Assembly: GCF_000969905.1 (NCBI RefSeq)
Contig: NZ_CP009520.1
Span: 2,976,001-3,040,000 of the forward strand
DNA from: Methanosarcina vacuolata Z-761
Lineage (GTDB): Archaea > Halobacteriota > Methanosarcinia > Methanosarcinales > Methanosarcinaceae
Direction: 5' to 3'
DNA: 64,000 nt
The translations under genes were made by a program, and so were the position numbers. The notes under the pieces were generated by a model. The model ran no database searches, had not been told where the DNA came from, and saw only the letters and a list, made by a program, of their open reading frames with translations. Shown here in pieces: positions 18,049-27,866 of this stretch. Numbering within the stretch: position 1 is the first letter of the stretch; each line of letters opens with the position of its first letter.

Positions 18049-18492
18049 TTCCTCAATATCCCTGCTGTCCAGTGCACAGGCGTTTATATGTTTTGTAATT
18101 CAGAAAACCTCCTTTTTAAGGGAATAAGAAACTGGGAGGGAAATTTGTTTAATCGAAATGCCCGTCTCTTAAGATATATATAGATATCGTAATTTTAGTA
18201 AATTCGATAAGGTGAAATTCGATAGTACCGACTTGGCCGGACGATAAACTGCGTATAAACAACTTAATTCTGATATTTGACTATAGACCCTGATAATAGA
18301 AATCCACAGGTTCTAATTTAATAAATCACTCGCGCTCGATATGAGCTAACCGTTATAAAATAACTATTTATCTTTCTATCGGTAGGTTTACTTGCTATTT
18401 TTGTCCAGGAAATTTAAAGGGGAAATTTAAAGGAGAAATTTAAAGGAGACCTTGAAACCTTATTTTAATCCATTTGACACGCTCAATTACGC
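18049..18492. other. Intergenic gap between mmp11-like and flavoprotein genes
   Basis: No gene. A TATATATAGATATCG stretch at 18172-18188 could be the promoter element of the mmp11-like gene. A 13-bp tandem repeat (ggaaatttaaagg, three copies) lies at about 18412-18450. Confidence 0.45.
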
Positions 18493-19071
18493 TCAACTAT
18501 TATGGATTTTTTTCAATATCCACGCCATATTTTGGCCAAGGTTTTTCATATTGTCAATGCCTTCCTGATCCTGTTCTACTTCTCCAATAGCGTTTCCGTA
18601 AGCCATATTCCAGTAACTCGACCCTACAAGAAACATTTCTTTGCTATATAGAAAATTGTTCAGGGTATCAAAGGCACTTATAGCACCGCCCCTGCGAGCA
18701 GCTACAACTGAGGCTCCTACTTTATGCTTGAGAAGCCCTCGATTTCCTGCAAGTACAATACTCGCTCTGTCTATTAAGGCTTTCATTTGAGAAGTCACAC
18801 CAGCTGAATATACCGGTGACCCTAGAATAATTCCATCTGAAGCAAGCATTTTTGCAAAACACTCGTTAAAAAAATCATCCGTAATGACACATTGCTTATT
18901 TTTGTTTTTATGGCAAGCCCAACAAGCTTTGCATCCTTCTATGTTTTTTCCAGATAGTTGAATGAGTTCGGTTTCAATGCCCTCTTTAGTCAATTCCTCA
19001 AATACGGTTTGAATCAGGATTGCAGTATTGCCATCTTTTCGTGGGCTTCCGTTAATGCCTATAACTTTCAT
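18493..19071 (-). CDS. Iron-sulfur flavoprotein (Isf family)
   Basis: About 192 residues, flavodoxin-like fold with FMN: VIGINGSPRKDGNTAIL phosphate loop, GIILGSPVYSAGVTSQMKAL. The compact motif CKACWACHKNKNKQC is CxxCxxCx7C, the unusual [4Fe-4S] motif of Methanosarcina iron-sulfur flavoproteins, which handle electrons and respond to oxygen or peroxide. Start chosen at ATG 19069-19071 rather than the TTG three codons earlier. A pyrimidine-rich repeated stretch lies just upstream. Confidence 0.85.
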   Translation of the reverse strand: MKVIGINGSPRKDGNTAILIQTVFEELTKEGIETELIQLSGKNIEGCKACWACHKNKNKQCVITDDFFNECFAKMLASDGIILGSPVYSAGVTSQMKALIDRASIVLAGNRGLLKHKVGASVVAARRGGAISAFDTLNNFLYSKEMFLVGSSYWNMAYGNAIGEVEQDQEGIDNMKNLGQNMAWILKKIHNS

Positions 19072-19272
19072 AGTCTTCAACTACTTTTATTCAACTATTT
19101 TTTTCAACTACTTTTTTCAGCTACTTTTCAGCTGTTTTTTCATCTGATTTTTTCAGCTACTTTTACTTCTATATCGAAAGTTTTTGCATTGAGAGTTCCC
19201 TATTGAATTCTCTACATTAAACTCTTCTATATTGAGAGTTTCTACATTCAGAGTTCAGGTCGTTAAGTCGCT

Positions 19273-19962
19273 TCATCTTACAAAGCCTTCATCTTTGAGG
19301 CTTATGTATCTCCCTTCCCCGATAATAATATGATCAAGCACGTCAATTCCAAGGAGTTTTCCTCCTTCTACCATTTTCTCAGTAACCATTATGTCTTCTC
19401 GGCTAGGACTTGGGTCCCCTGAAGGATGATTATGTACCATGATTACCGATGCTGATGATTCCATAAGGGCGGACTTGAAAACTTCACGCGGATGAACAAT
19501 ACTCGCATTCAAGCTGCCGATAGATATGACTTCTTCTTTTAGGATCTGATTTTTTGTATCAAGGCAAAGTGTTATAAATTTTTCTTTTTTTTGTTCGCGC
19601 ATTTTAGGATACATGAGTGTATATACATCCTTTGGCGAGCAAACTTTTCTTTTTGGCTCATCCACAAAAGTCTCAAGCCGGCGGGCAAGTTCGAAAACCG
19701 CAGCTATCTGGGCAGCTTTTGCCTTTCCTACCCCATGAACCTTCATAAGCCTTGAAACATTTGCAAGACTAAGCTGCTTGATGCTGTATTCTGAAAATAT
19801 TCGGCTGGACAGACTGACAACATTCTCTTTATTTGACCCTGTCCTCAGGATAACTCCAAGCAGTTCTGCGTTCGAAAGCGATTCCGGCCCGTTTCGAATA
19901 AGCCTCTCTCTTGGGCGTTCCTCTTCAGGGATATCGTGAATTCTGACCTTATTTATTTCCAT
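19273..19962 (-). CDS. radC: RadC family JAB/MPN-domain protein
   Basis: About 229 residues. An N-terminal helix-hairpin-helix region (MKVHGVGKAKAAQIAAVFEL) is followed by the JAB1/MPN domain with the metal motif VHNHPSGDPSPSREDI (H-x-H...S..D). RadC proteins are metalloprotein homologues with a doubtful link to DNA repair. Length is normal. The ATG at 19960-19962 has GAGGGGG 7 bases upstream, which favours it over the TTG two codons earlier. A 13-bp repeat array lies in its promoter region. Confidence 0.92.
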   Translation of the reverse strand: MEINKVRIHDIPEEERPRERLIRNGPESLSNAELLGVILRTGSNKENVVSLSSRIFSEYSIKQLSLANVSRLMKVHGVGKAKAAQIAAVFELARRLETFVDEPKRKVCSPKDVYTLMYPKMREQKKEKFITLCLDTKNQILKEEVISIGSLNASIVHPREVFKSALMESSASVIMVHNHPSGDPSPSREDIMVTEKMVEGGKLLGIDVLDHIIIGEGRYISLKDEGFVR

Positions 19963-20017
19963 AATCAACCCCCTCTTTTCCCGTTAACGGAAAATTTCTC
20001 TATAAATCCAAAATTTA

Positions 20018-20120
20018 AGTTAGTCAAACAAGTTAGTCAAACAAGTTAGTCAAACAAGTTAGTCAAACAAGTTAGTCAAACAAGTTAGTCAAACAAGTTA
20101 GTCAAACAAGGTAGTCAAAC
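20018..20120. repeat. Tandem array, 13-bp unit, eight copies
   Basis: Eight copies of agttagtcaaaca, nearly perfect, in the divergent spacer between radC (minus) and the mobB-moaE gene (plus). It may sit within or beside either promoter. Confidence 0.93.
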
Positions 20121-20237
20121 TCTTGATAAATAATATCAAAGTTTTAATATTTGAATCTTCACAAAACACTTTCAAAAATTAAAATAAGAATAAAATGCCG
20201 GCCCTTACTTATACCGGAAAGTGCATAACGCTCTTTG

Positions 20238-21095
20238 ATGAAAGTCATTTCAGTTGTCGGGTATAAAAAATCGGGTAAGACATCCGTAGTTTCAGCTCTT
20301 GTCCGGAATCTTTCCGGGTTCGGAACTGTGGGCACGATAAAACATATGGGTGAGCAGAGTCTCAATCCAGCAGAAACTGATACAGGCAGGCACTTTGATG
20401 CCGGGGCTGACACGGTAATAGGAATAACAGGCACAGAAGAAACAGGCACTGAGGTTGTCAGTTTTTCCAGAGACCTGAACCTTGAGGACGCGCTTGACCT
20501 GCTTTGCGACCAGGGGCTTGATTTTGCTGTGGTAGAAGGGTTCAAGGAAAGCAATCTTCCGAAAATTGCAATTGGCGACCTTCAGGGCGTTTCCAACTTA
20601 GTTTTCAGGCTGCCGGCAGAAATCGATATGCACGAAGAACTTACAGCTTCGCTTGTAGGAATAGCACTTGCACAGCCTGACCGGTACACCCTGGAAGCCC
20701 TGATAAAGAAAGCCAGGAAAAATCCTGCTATCCGAAAAGCAGGCGCAATCGGCACATTTACCGGCATTGTCCGCGAGCTGGCCGGAAACGAAAGAACCTC
20801 CAGGCTCGAATTCGAGAAATACGAACCGGAAGCTTCAAAAATCCTTGACCAGATCCGGGAAGAACTCAAACAAAAAGAAGGTATTCTTGAAGTCCTTATC
20901 CACCATAAAGTAGGCGTTATCAAAGCCGGAGAAGACATAGTATACATTGTTGTCGCAGCCGCCCACAGGGGAGAGCTTTTTTCCGCCCTCAGCGAAGCTA
21001 TTGAACGCCTGAAAATTGAAGCTCCTATCTGGAAGAAGGAATTCACGGAAAAAGAAGAATTCTGGGTCCACGACAGAGAACATCCTGAAAATTAA
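20238..21095 (+). CDS. MobB-MoaE fusion (molybdopterin biosynthesis)
   Basis: A 285-residue fusion. Residues 1-140 are MobB, a GTP-binding adaptor: VVGYKKSGKTSVVSALVR (P-loop), GTIKHMG, DTGRHFDAGAD, FAVVEGFKESNLPKI. Residues 150-285 are MoaE, the large subunit of molybdopterin synthase: GAIGTFTGIVRELAGNERTS, LEFEKYEPEA, ILEVLIHHKVGVIKAGEDIV and the end APIWKKEF. Both serve assembly of molybdopterin guanine dinucleotide, the cofactor of formylmethanofuran dehydrogenase. ATG at 20238; a TTG codon directly precedes it. mobA follows 281 bp downstream in the same direction. Confidence 0.92.
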   Translation: MKVISVVGYKKSGKTSVVSALVRNLSGFGTVGTIKHMGEQSLNPAETDTGRHFDAGADTVIGITGTEETGTEVVSFSRDLNLEDALDLLCDQGLDFAVVEGFKESNLPKIAIGDLQGVSNLVFRLPAEIDMHEELTASLVGIALAQPDRYTLEALIKKARKNPAIRKAGAIGTFTGIVRELAGNERTSRLEFEKYEPEASKILDQIREELKQKEGILEVLIHHKVGVIKAGEDIVYIVVAAAHRGELFSALSEAIERLKIEAPIWKKEFTEKEEFWVHDREHPEN

Positions 21096-21115
21096 AGGAA
21101 AAAATAGATCTAACC

Positions 21116-21323
21116 GACCTTCCGCAGATGTCTTGAAAAAAAGAACATTTTTCTGGCTATTGTTTTTGTGCATTTGTTCAATAATTTGCAATTATTATCT
21201 CAACTGAAACTTCCGGAAATAGAGGTTAGAATCTTTCAATGAAATTTGAATAAGCAGGGTAATTTTCAGAAAAAACGATAGCAAGAAAAATTGTGAAAAT
21301 CGAATGGACATCTGCGGAAAGTC
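21116..21323. repeat. Long imperfect inverted repeat (MITE-like) between moaE and mobA
   Basis: GACCTTCCGCAGATGTC (21116-21132) pairs with GACATCTGCGGAAAGTC (21307-21323), 16 of 17 positions. The arms continue inward imperfectly (catttttctggctattgttt on the left against the complement of aaacgatagcaagaaaaatt on the right), giving a fold of more than 50 bp with an AT-rich centre. No coding potential. It could be a non-autonomous element or a structured mRNA leader of mobA. Confidence 0.65.
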
Positions 21324-21376
21324 AGATCTAAGCAGAAAGGAAAATATAAATTATAGAGAAACCCGGAAATGATCCA

Positions 21377-22111
21377 ATGGGCAGAAAAACAGACTTTAAA
21401 GAGACAGAAACCGGAAAAACAGAAGTAATAAGGGCTGAAATTGAAGAAGCCGAGCCCGAAAAAGAACAAACGAAATTCAGAAGTGCCATCGTGCTGGCAG
21501 GCGGCAGGGGCAGGCGGATGGGCACGGTTGAAAAAGCCCTGCTCGAATTTGAAGGAAAAACAATTATTGAGCGCCTGCTGGAAAGCCTTTTTCGGGTTGT
21601 GGACGAGGTTATTATCTCGTTCCGGGACAAAAAGCAGGAAGAAAAGTTCAGGCCGGTGCTTGAAAAATTTTCTGCCCGCGAAATCCGTTTCTGTTTTGAT
21701 ACTCTGGAAGACGCCGGCCCCCTTGAAGGCATCCGGGCGGGGCTGCTTGAATCCAGAGCAGAATATTCTTTTGTCTGCGCGGGGGATATGCCTTTTGTAA
21801 ATTTCAGGGTTGTAGATCTGCTTTTTGAGAAAGCAAGTGGACATGATGCTGCCCTTCCGAAGCGGAAAGATGGAAAATTTGAGCCTCTACATGCGGTTTA
21901 TTCAAAAAAATTGATTCCTGAAATTGAAAAAGCCTTTGAGAACGGAAGGTGTTCGGTACTTACGCCGGTTTTTGAAATGAAGGATGTTGTTTTTGTTGAG
22001 GTTTCGGAAATTCGGGAAATTGATCCTGAATTGAGGACTCTTGCGAATATAAATACTGCTGATGAGATGCAACGTATTATAGAGCTTTCGGGCAAAAAAG
22101 AAAAATCATAA
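21377..22111 (+). CDS. mobA: MobA-like molybdenum cofactor guanylyltransferase
   Basis: A 244-residue NTP-transferase-fold protein that attaches GMP to molybdopterin. The signature is IVLAGGRGRRMGTVEKALLEF (about residue 38), then VVDEVIISFRD, LEDAGPLEGIRAGLLES, FVCAGDMPFVNFRVVDLL and LPKRKDGKFEPLHAVYSK. The first 35 residues are a Lys/Glu-rich extension not typical of MobA. The adjacent MobB-MoaE gene supports the role. Confidence 0.88.
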   Translation: MGRKTDFKETETGKTEVIRAEIEEAEPEKEQTKFRSAIVLAGGRGRRMGTVEKALLEFEGKTIIERLLESLFRVVDEVIISFRDKKQEEKFRPVLEKFSAREIRFCFDTLEDAGPLEGIRAGLLESRAEYSFVCAGDMPFVNFRVVDLLFEKASGHDAALPKRKDGKFEPLHAVYSKKLIPEIEKAFENGRCSVLTPVFEMKDVVFVEVSEIREIDPELRTLANINTADEMQRIIELSGKKEKS

Positions 22112-22350
22112 CAAATTCGATTACACGTTCGGAATAATTTTTGGAACGTTAAATTCACAAAACATCGCTTTCTGTTTTTTACCCCACATTTTTCGGCTAT
22201 TCTACACTATCGATTAAAATCGAAAGTTATTTAGATGACAATTACTTCTATTTTTTGAATCAGTTTTCATTTTATGCATATATTATCAGGAATTGCGGTT
22301 TCAAAGAATTATTGAACTTTTGATTGTTTTTCTTTAGGCAGGGACTTCAG

Positions 22351-25011
22351 ATGGAACTGAATGAAATCAAAGATCTGATTTTAAAAGCTAAAGAAAGTAA
22401 CGCGACTACACTAGACCTTTCATCCAAAAGACTGATTTTGCTGCCTCCGGAAATCGCAGAACTCAAAAATCTTACTACACTTGACATATCAGGAAATCAA
22501 TTGACTTCTATGCCTCCGGAAATCGCAGAACTCAAAAATCTTATTACACTTAACATATTTAGTAATCATTTGACTTCGTTGCCTCCGGAAATCACAGAAC
22601 TCAAAAATCTTATTACACTTAACATATCTTCGAATCGATTAACTTCACTGCCGTCGGAAATTGCAGAGTTGAAAAATCTTACGACACTTAACATATCTAG
22701 TAATGAATTAACTTCACTGCCGTCGGAAATCACAGAACTGAAAAATCTTACTATACTTAACATATCTTCAAATCAATTAACTTCACTGCCACTGGGAATC
22801 GCAGAGTTGAAAAATCTTAATACACTAGATATATCTTGGAATCAATTGATTTCGCTACCTCTTGGAATCGCAGAGTTGAAAAATCTTATCACACTTAACA
22901 TGGCTTGGAATCAATTGACTTCGCTGCCGCCGGGAATCACAAAGTTGAAAAATCTTACTACACTTTACATGTTTTGGAATCAATTGACTTCGTTGCCTCC
23001 GGAAATCACAGAACTGAAAAATCTTATTAAACTTGATATATCTCGTAATGAATTGACTTCGTTGCCTCCGGAAATCACAGAACTGAAAAATCTTACTAGA
23101 CTTGACATATCTCGTAATAAATTGACTTCGTTGCCTCCGGAAATCACAGAACTGAAAAATCTTACTACACTTATCCTCTCTGATAATCAATTGACTTCGC
23201 TGCCGCCAGAAATTTTAGAATTAGGTATAGATATTGAGTGGGAAAGTAATTCGGCAGAAAAAGGAATATTCTTAGAAGGAAATCCTCTTGAAAATCCTCC
23301 AATAGAGATTGTAAAACAGGGTCGTGAAGCAGTTATCAATTATTTCAAGTCATTGGAAGGTGAAAAGAAACCGTTAAATGAAGTTAAAGTTTTGCTTGTA
23401 GGAGATGGAGAGGCAGGAAAAACCTCACTGTTAAAGAGGCTCTTAGGCGAAGGTTTTGATGGAAATGAGCATCAGACTCAAGGAATTAATATCAAAAAAT
23501 GGGGATTTAAAGACAAAAATAAGGAAATAAAAGTTAATTTTTGGGATTTTGGTGGACAGGAAATAATGCATGCTACTCATCAATTTTTCCTTTCCAAAAG
23601 AAGCCTTTATATTCTTGTTCTGGATTCTAGAAGGGATGAAAAAGCCGAGTATTGGCTCAAGCACATAAAGAGTTTTGGAGGAGATTCTCCAGTACTGGTC
23701 GCCTTGAACAAGATTGATGAAAATCCCTCTTTTGAGTTGAATAGGAAGTTTTTGCAGGAGAAATACCCCTCAATAAAAGGTTTCTTCAGAATTTCTTGTA
23801 AAGAAGATAGAGGAATTGAAGGATTTTCCCGTAAATTAAAAAAAGAACTTTTGAAAGTTGAACATATGCAGATAGAATGGGCTAAAAGCTGGTTCGAGGT
23901 GAAGACAAAATTAGAAAAAATGAGTTGCAATTTTATTACTTATGAAGAATATCGAAATATATGTCTGGAAGAAAATGTGAGCGATAAGTCATCTCAAAAC
24001 ACGCTTGTTGATTTTCTTAATAATCTTGGAGTAATTGTACATTTTAAAGACATCTCACTGCTCGATACACATGTGCTTGAGCCGAAGTGGATTACTGAAG
24101 GCGTTTATAAGATCATAAATTCGGAGATTCTAGCTAAGAAGAAGGGAGTTCTTCGATTAAGTATGCTAGATGAAATTTTAGAGCAGAAGAAAGAAGGCGA
24201 CTACTATTATCCTCCTGAACGTTATGGTTACATCATCAATTTGATGAAAAAATTCGAATTATGCTATTCAATTGACGAAGAAACTGTGCTCCTTCCTGAC
24301 CTGTTGGCAGTTCCTGAGCCAAATTTTGACTTTGATTCGAATGAATCCCTGAAGTTTTTTATTGAATATGATTTCCTTCCACGCTCAATTATGCCTCGCT
24401 TTATAGTGAAGATGCACAGGGATATAGAAGATGATTTGCAGTGGAGAACAGGTGTAGTTCTCAAAAACAAACAATTTAATTCCTGTGCTGTGATCAGATC
24501 TGATAATGAAGCAAAGAGAATCTATATTAACGTAAATGGAGGTCAGAAACGAGACTATTTTTCAAGCATACTATTCAATTTGCGGGAAATTAACCGGAGT
24601 TTTGAAAAGTTAAAAGCTATCGAAAAAATTCCCCTTCCTGATGAACCCGAGATAGCTGTAAGTTACGAACACTTAGTTAATCTGGAAGAAATGGGCATTG
24701 ATTTATTTGTACCTGAAGGATCAAAAAAGAAATATCGTGTGAGTGATTTGCTCGGAACAGTCAACAACTTGAGTAAACAAGAGGAATTGTTGGAAGAAAT
24801 TCTGAACATTCTGAAGAAGAATAACGAAGACGAAAAACTTGAGGAAATCTTTAAATTTTTAAAGAAAATAGCTGATGAGTCTGATAATGAGGGAACTTTA
24901 GCTAAGAAACTAAATACAGTTATTATGTTGAAACCCAGTGTTGCAGGATGTGGAGTCGATTTCAACGAGGCAATTAACCTTTTTTTCAAAAGAAAAAGGC
25001 AGAAATCCTAA
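22351..25011 (+). CDS. Roco protein: LRR-Roc-COR GTPase
   Basis: About 886 residues. Residues 20-290 hold eleven full 23-residue leucine-rich repeats (LPPEITELKNLTTLDISSNQ type) encoded by a nearly identical 69-bp DNA repeat. The Roc GTPase follows: VLLVGDGEAGKTSLLKRLLG (P-loop), TQGINIKKW (switch I), VNFWDFGGQEIMHATHQFF (G3, switch II), ALNKID (G4). The COR domain runs from about residue 500 to 770 (LEPKWITEGVYKIIN). A C-terminal coiled segment follows. No kinase domain. Roco proteins are dimeric GTPases related to human LRRK2; archaeal ones are known from Methanosarcina. Start: ATG at 22351 behind GGCAGGGA; an upstream TTG frame is less likely. Stands alone; partners unknown. Confidence 0.93.
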   Translation: MELNEIKDLILKAKESNATTLDLSSKRLILLPPEIAELKNLTTLDISGNQLTSMPPEIAELKNLITLNIFSNHLTSLPPEITELKNLITLNISSNRLTSLPSEIAELKNLTTLNISSNELTSLPSEITELKNLTILNISSNQLTSLPLGIAELKNLNTLDISWNQLISLPLGIAELKNLITLNMAWNQLTSLPPGITKLKNLTTLYMFWNQLTSLPPEITELKNLIKLDISRNELTSLPPEITELKNLTRLDISRNKLTSLPPEITELKNLTTLILSDNQLTSLPPEILELGIDIEWESNSAEKGIFLEGNPLENPPIEIVKQGREAVINYFKSLEGEKKPLNEVKVLLVGDGEAGKTSLLKRLLGEGFDGNEHQTQGINIKKWGFKDKNKEIKVNFWDFGGQEIMHATHQFFLSKRSLYILVLDSRRDEKAEYWLKHIKSFGGDSPVLVALNKIDENPSFELNRKFLQEKYPSIKGFFRISCKEDRGIEGFSRKLKKELLKVEHMQIEWAKSWFEVKTKLEKMSCNFITYEEYRNICLEENVSDKSSQNTLVDFLNNLGVIVHFKDISLLDTHVLEPKWITEGVYKIINSEILAKKKGVLRLSMLDEILEQKKEGDYYYPPERYGYIINLMKKFELCYSIDEETVLLPDLLAVPEPNFDFDSNESLKFFIEYDFLPRSIMPRFIVKMHRDIEDDLQWRTGVVLKNKQFNSCAVIRSDNEAKRIYINVNGGQKRDYFSSILFNLREINRSFEKLKAIEKIPLPDEPEIAVSYEHLVNLEEMGIDLFVPEGSKKKYRVSDLLGTVNNLSKQEELLEEILNILKKNNEDEKLEEIFKFLKKIADESDNEGTLAKKLNTVIMLKPSVAGCGVDFNEAINLFFKRKRQKS

Positions 25012-25236
25012 TCAAAAAAGGAATCCAATCCTCTGTCATATGGAAACTAAAAATCCATTGTGGACACCTGTAAAAACCCATCCACAGAAAGAAACATGAA
25101 GATTCCTTCTTATAACCCTTAAATAAATCAAATAGTTAATCATGAACAGTTAATCAGGAACCAATGATTTTTACCTGATTTCTTTACATTCTGGAATCCT
25201 CAACCTTTCTTTACGTTCTGGCATCCTCGACCTTCT

Positions 25237-25746
25237 TTACCTTCCCGCATCCTCGATCTCAAACTTTACATTCCTCTTCTTAAGCTCTTTTATAATCTCT
25301 TCCATAAACACCCCAGGCCCCGGCGCATGCCTGTGATGAAACTCTTTTACCTTGCCTGGCTCTCCGCCAACGCTGGTTATTTCCACGCCGCAGGATGGAC
25401 TTTTAGGAACGCCGAGGATTTTTATTTTTACGCCGCCGGCTGCAAGGTCTTCGAGCAGGTCTGCAAAATGGGTAAAGATTTCTCTGCAAAAGCGCCTGTA
25501 GGCAGGATGGTCAAGCTGGTCTTTAGTAATTTCCCGGCGCCTCATTCCGAAAAACATAGCTTCCGGGCAGGGGAGCTGGATAACGTTTGCGCCCCGCGTA
25601 TCAATAGGCTGGACTGGTTTCACTCCTTTTACTCTTGCAAGGGGGTTGAGCAGGCAGTGACCTATGACCATGACTTCTTCGGTTTCGCCGCCGGCAGAGG
25701 GTTTTTCAGAAACGTGGGAGCACTCGTAATTTTCCAGCTTTTTCAT
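25237..25746 (-). CDS. TudS/DUF523-related protein, putative desulfidase
   Basis: A 169-residue protein with VIGHCLLNPLARVKGVKP, IQLPCPEAMFFGMRRREITK, and KSPSCGVEITSVGG. These three cysteine sites match the pattern of DUF523/TudS-type proteins that bind a [4Fe-4S] cluster and act as thiouracil desulfidases. The arrangement with HCLLN at the N-terminus marks a distant TudS-related subfamily whose substrate is unknown. Single gene facing the Roco gene; an AT-rich 220-bp spacer lies between. Confidence 0.7.
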   Translation of the reverse strand: MKKLENYECSHVSEKPSAGGETEEVMVIGHCLLNPLARVKGVKPVQPIDTRGANVIQLPCPEAMFFGMRRREITKDQLDHPAYRRFCREIFTHFADLLEDLAAGGVKIKILGVPKSPSCGVEITSVGGEPGKVKEFHHRHAPGPGVFMEEIIKELKKRNVKFEIEDAGR

Positions 25747-25865
25747 ATCCTCACCTGTATTTCGCTTAATAACGTTTTTCTCTCAGTTTCGGGCTCTTTT
25801 ACAGCTTTAAAAATGGTAATCTTAAGGATATATGCTTCTATGCGCTCAAAAATCAATAATAAGAG

Positions 25866-26009
25866 GTGAATATTAATTTAAAATTATTTCTTCACCTCTT
25901 AAGTACTGCTACAGTTTCATCCTCGACCCTGTCACGATTTAATCCTGCCTAGACTCAATCCTGCCTAGACTCAATCCGGTCAAGAGCAACTTTGAAACTC
26001 TCCAGATTA
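25866..26009. other. Short gap with 15-bp duplication
   Basis: Contains tcctgcctagactcaatcctgcctagactcaa in broken form: a 15-bp direct duplication at about 25951-25980. It is the 3' flank of the surface protein gene. Nothing else is seen. Confidence 0.5.
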
Positions 26010-27866
26010 TCACTTTCTTCTAAGCAGGTATACTCCGGTAAGCCCGATTATCCCGTAAATCATTTCGAAGCCCGGAATACCTTTACTTTCTTCTTGTTCA
26101 GAAGTTTGCTCAGCGCCTGTTGTTTCATTTCCGGTATTGTTTCCAGTATTATTACTGAGGTTTTCAGTATTGGGTTCAGCCTGTGTTATATTTACGGCTT
26201 CCTCTGTTGTTGCCTTACCGGTTATTGCAAAGAATGAGAACACCTGGGGTTGTGCCGTGAAATACAGGTATTGGTCGTCTTCTTTTAGCAGGGTTACTGG
26301 CAGTTGTGACCATTTCTTGTCGCTGTAGCTATTGAGCATGATTGAATTCTGGTCGGTCTTCTTATCCTGCAGCCAGGACTTTTCAACCTTGAAACATACT
26401 TCGGGGTTTTCAATGTTCTTTGAGGTCGCAAATCCTGAGTTTCCGATCCAGAGGTTGAAGTACTTATATACCTCACCCGAGTCCAGTTCTGAAACCAGAG
26501 TGGATTTTCCTTTGAGCTGTTCGGCAATAGCTGTAATCTTACCTGCATTCTTCTTTGCATCAAAGCTGACATATACAACACAGGTTGCGTTCTTTTCGAA
26601 ATCAAACATTACAGGCTTTCCGTTTAAAACCTGTGCCTGTGAAAGTTCCTTGACTTCAACGTTAGTTTGAGGTTCAGGGGAGCCACCGCCACCACCGCTA
26701 CTTCCACTGCTGTGGCTGCTTCCACTACTGCCATCTGAACTGTCATCTGAATTATCATCTGAACTGCCATCTGAACTGTTATCTGAACTGTTGTCTGAAA
26801 CGCCATCAGAACTGCTGCTATTATTATCTACAATTTCCTCTGGAGGCTCTGTTACGTTTTCGGAAGGATTGGTTGTTGAGTTATTTGATGCAGGAGGTAG
26901 CTCAGGCGTTGACGAATTCGCCCTTGTAAGAGCTGCATAGTCTATCTCACTATCGCTAAGTTTGACTGTCTCTTCTGCTATACCGTCTCCGTTTTCGTCA
27001 TAATGTGTTTGAGAAAAGCCTGTCCCATTAGGTTTGGCCCAATAGTTTCCTGCAATATAGGGGCCACCTATAATGTTTTTCCCTGTTGATCTGGTAGTAT
27101 TCCAGACGTTAGGGTAACCATAATCGTTATCAAAAATTACATTTACTGTGTTATTGAAATAATTGTTATAGATTTTGCTACTAGCATCTGCTTTATCATA
27201 AATCCCACATTTATTGTTAAAACTTATAGTATTGCCGGCAATATCAGCGCGACCTTCGTACAGCAGGGATATACCCTGATCATTTTCTGTAATTGTGTTA
27301 TTTTCAATTTGTGAATTCCCTGAATCCCCAACAATGACTCCGGTTCCACATTTTGAAATCCTGTTGTTTTTGACAGTGGCACCGTAATAACATTCCCCAA
27401 CAAAAACTCCGGACTCACAATTTGAAATTTCATTATCATTTATAGTAAAAGTAGAGTACAGATTTGTGTCAATGCCTGTATGATAATTCAGGATTTTATT
27501 TTTTTCAATTACGCAGTTAGAGAACTGAGCGAGATTTATTCCATAAGAAGTATCAGTACCTTTTAGGGTAAAACCTTTAATAGTTATCTCCTGTGCATCA
27601 CCTGTGAGGTAAAAACCATCTCCTTGAATTGTCGTGTCTTCAGGATTACCTGACTGGGACATAATTACCATGTCGTATGTACTGAGAGTAACATTCTCAT
27701 AATAAATACCAGGTTCTACAAGTATAGTATCTCCATGCGTTGCATTATCCACAGCTGCCTGTATTGATTCTCCGTTGTGTACTGTTATGTTAGCTGCAGC
27801 ACCTATTCCAGATCCTGTTATAAATATAAAAAGTGATAATAATAATGCAATAAAACGATTTTTCAT
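26010..27866 (-). CDS. Secreted beta-helix surface protein with PGF-CTERM anchor
   Basis: A 618-residue exported protein. Signal peptide MKNRFIALLLSLFIFITGSG; then a right-handed parallel beta-helix (NosD/PbH1-type repeats, residues 30-290: SIQAAVDNATHGDTILVEPG, NKILNYHTGIDTN, NNRISKCGTGVIVGDSGNSQ). A Ser/Asp/Gly-rich linker (about 345-400) leads to a PGF-pre-PGF-type domain (VKELSQAQVLNGKPVMFDFE, CVVYVSFDAKKNAGKITAIA). The end, GIPGFEMIYGIIGLTGVYLL plus RRK, is a PGF-CTERM signal, recognised by an archaeosortase that cleaves it and links the protein to the envelope. Many N-glycosylation sites. Ligand unknown. Confidence 0.9.
   Translation of the reverse strand: MKNRFIALLLSLFIFITGSGIGAAANITVHNGESIQAAVDNATHGDTILVEPGIYYENVTLSTYDMVIMSQSGNPEDTTIQGDGFYLTGDAQEITIKGFTLKGTDTSYGINLAQFSNCVIEKNKILNYHTGIDTNLYSTFTINDNEISNCESGVFVGECYYGATVKNNRISKCGTGVIVGDSGNSQIENNTITENDQGISLLYEGRADIAGNTISFNNKCGIYDKADASSKIYNNYFNNTVNVIFDNDYGYPNVWNTTRSTGKNIIGGPYIAGNYWAKPNGTGFSQTHYDENGDGIAEETVKLSDSEIDYAALTRANSSTPELPPASNNSTTNPSENVTEPPEEIVDNNSSSSDGVSDNSSDNSSDGSSDDNSDDSSDGSSGSSHSSGSSGGGGGSPEPQTNVEVKELSQAQVLNGKPVMFDFEKNATCVVYVSFDAKKNAGKITAIAEQLKGKSTLVSELDSGEVYKYFNLWIGNSGFATSKNIENPEVCFKVEKSWLQDKKTDQNSIMLNSYSDKKWSQLPVTLLKEDDQYLYFTAQPQVFSFFAITGKATTEEAVNITQAEPNTENLSNNTGNNTGNETTGAEQTSEQEESKGIPGFEMIYGIIGLTGVYLLRRK

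Noticed and set aside
20159-20554. 131-residue minus-strand Ser-rich frame
   Set aside because: Antisense of the MobB domain, whose P-loop and length are clear on the plus strand.
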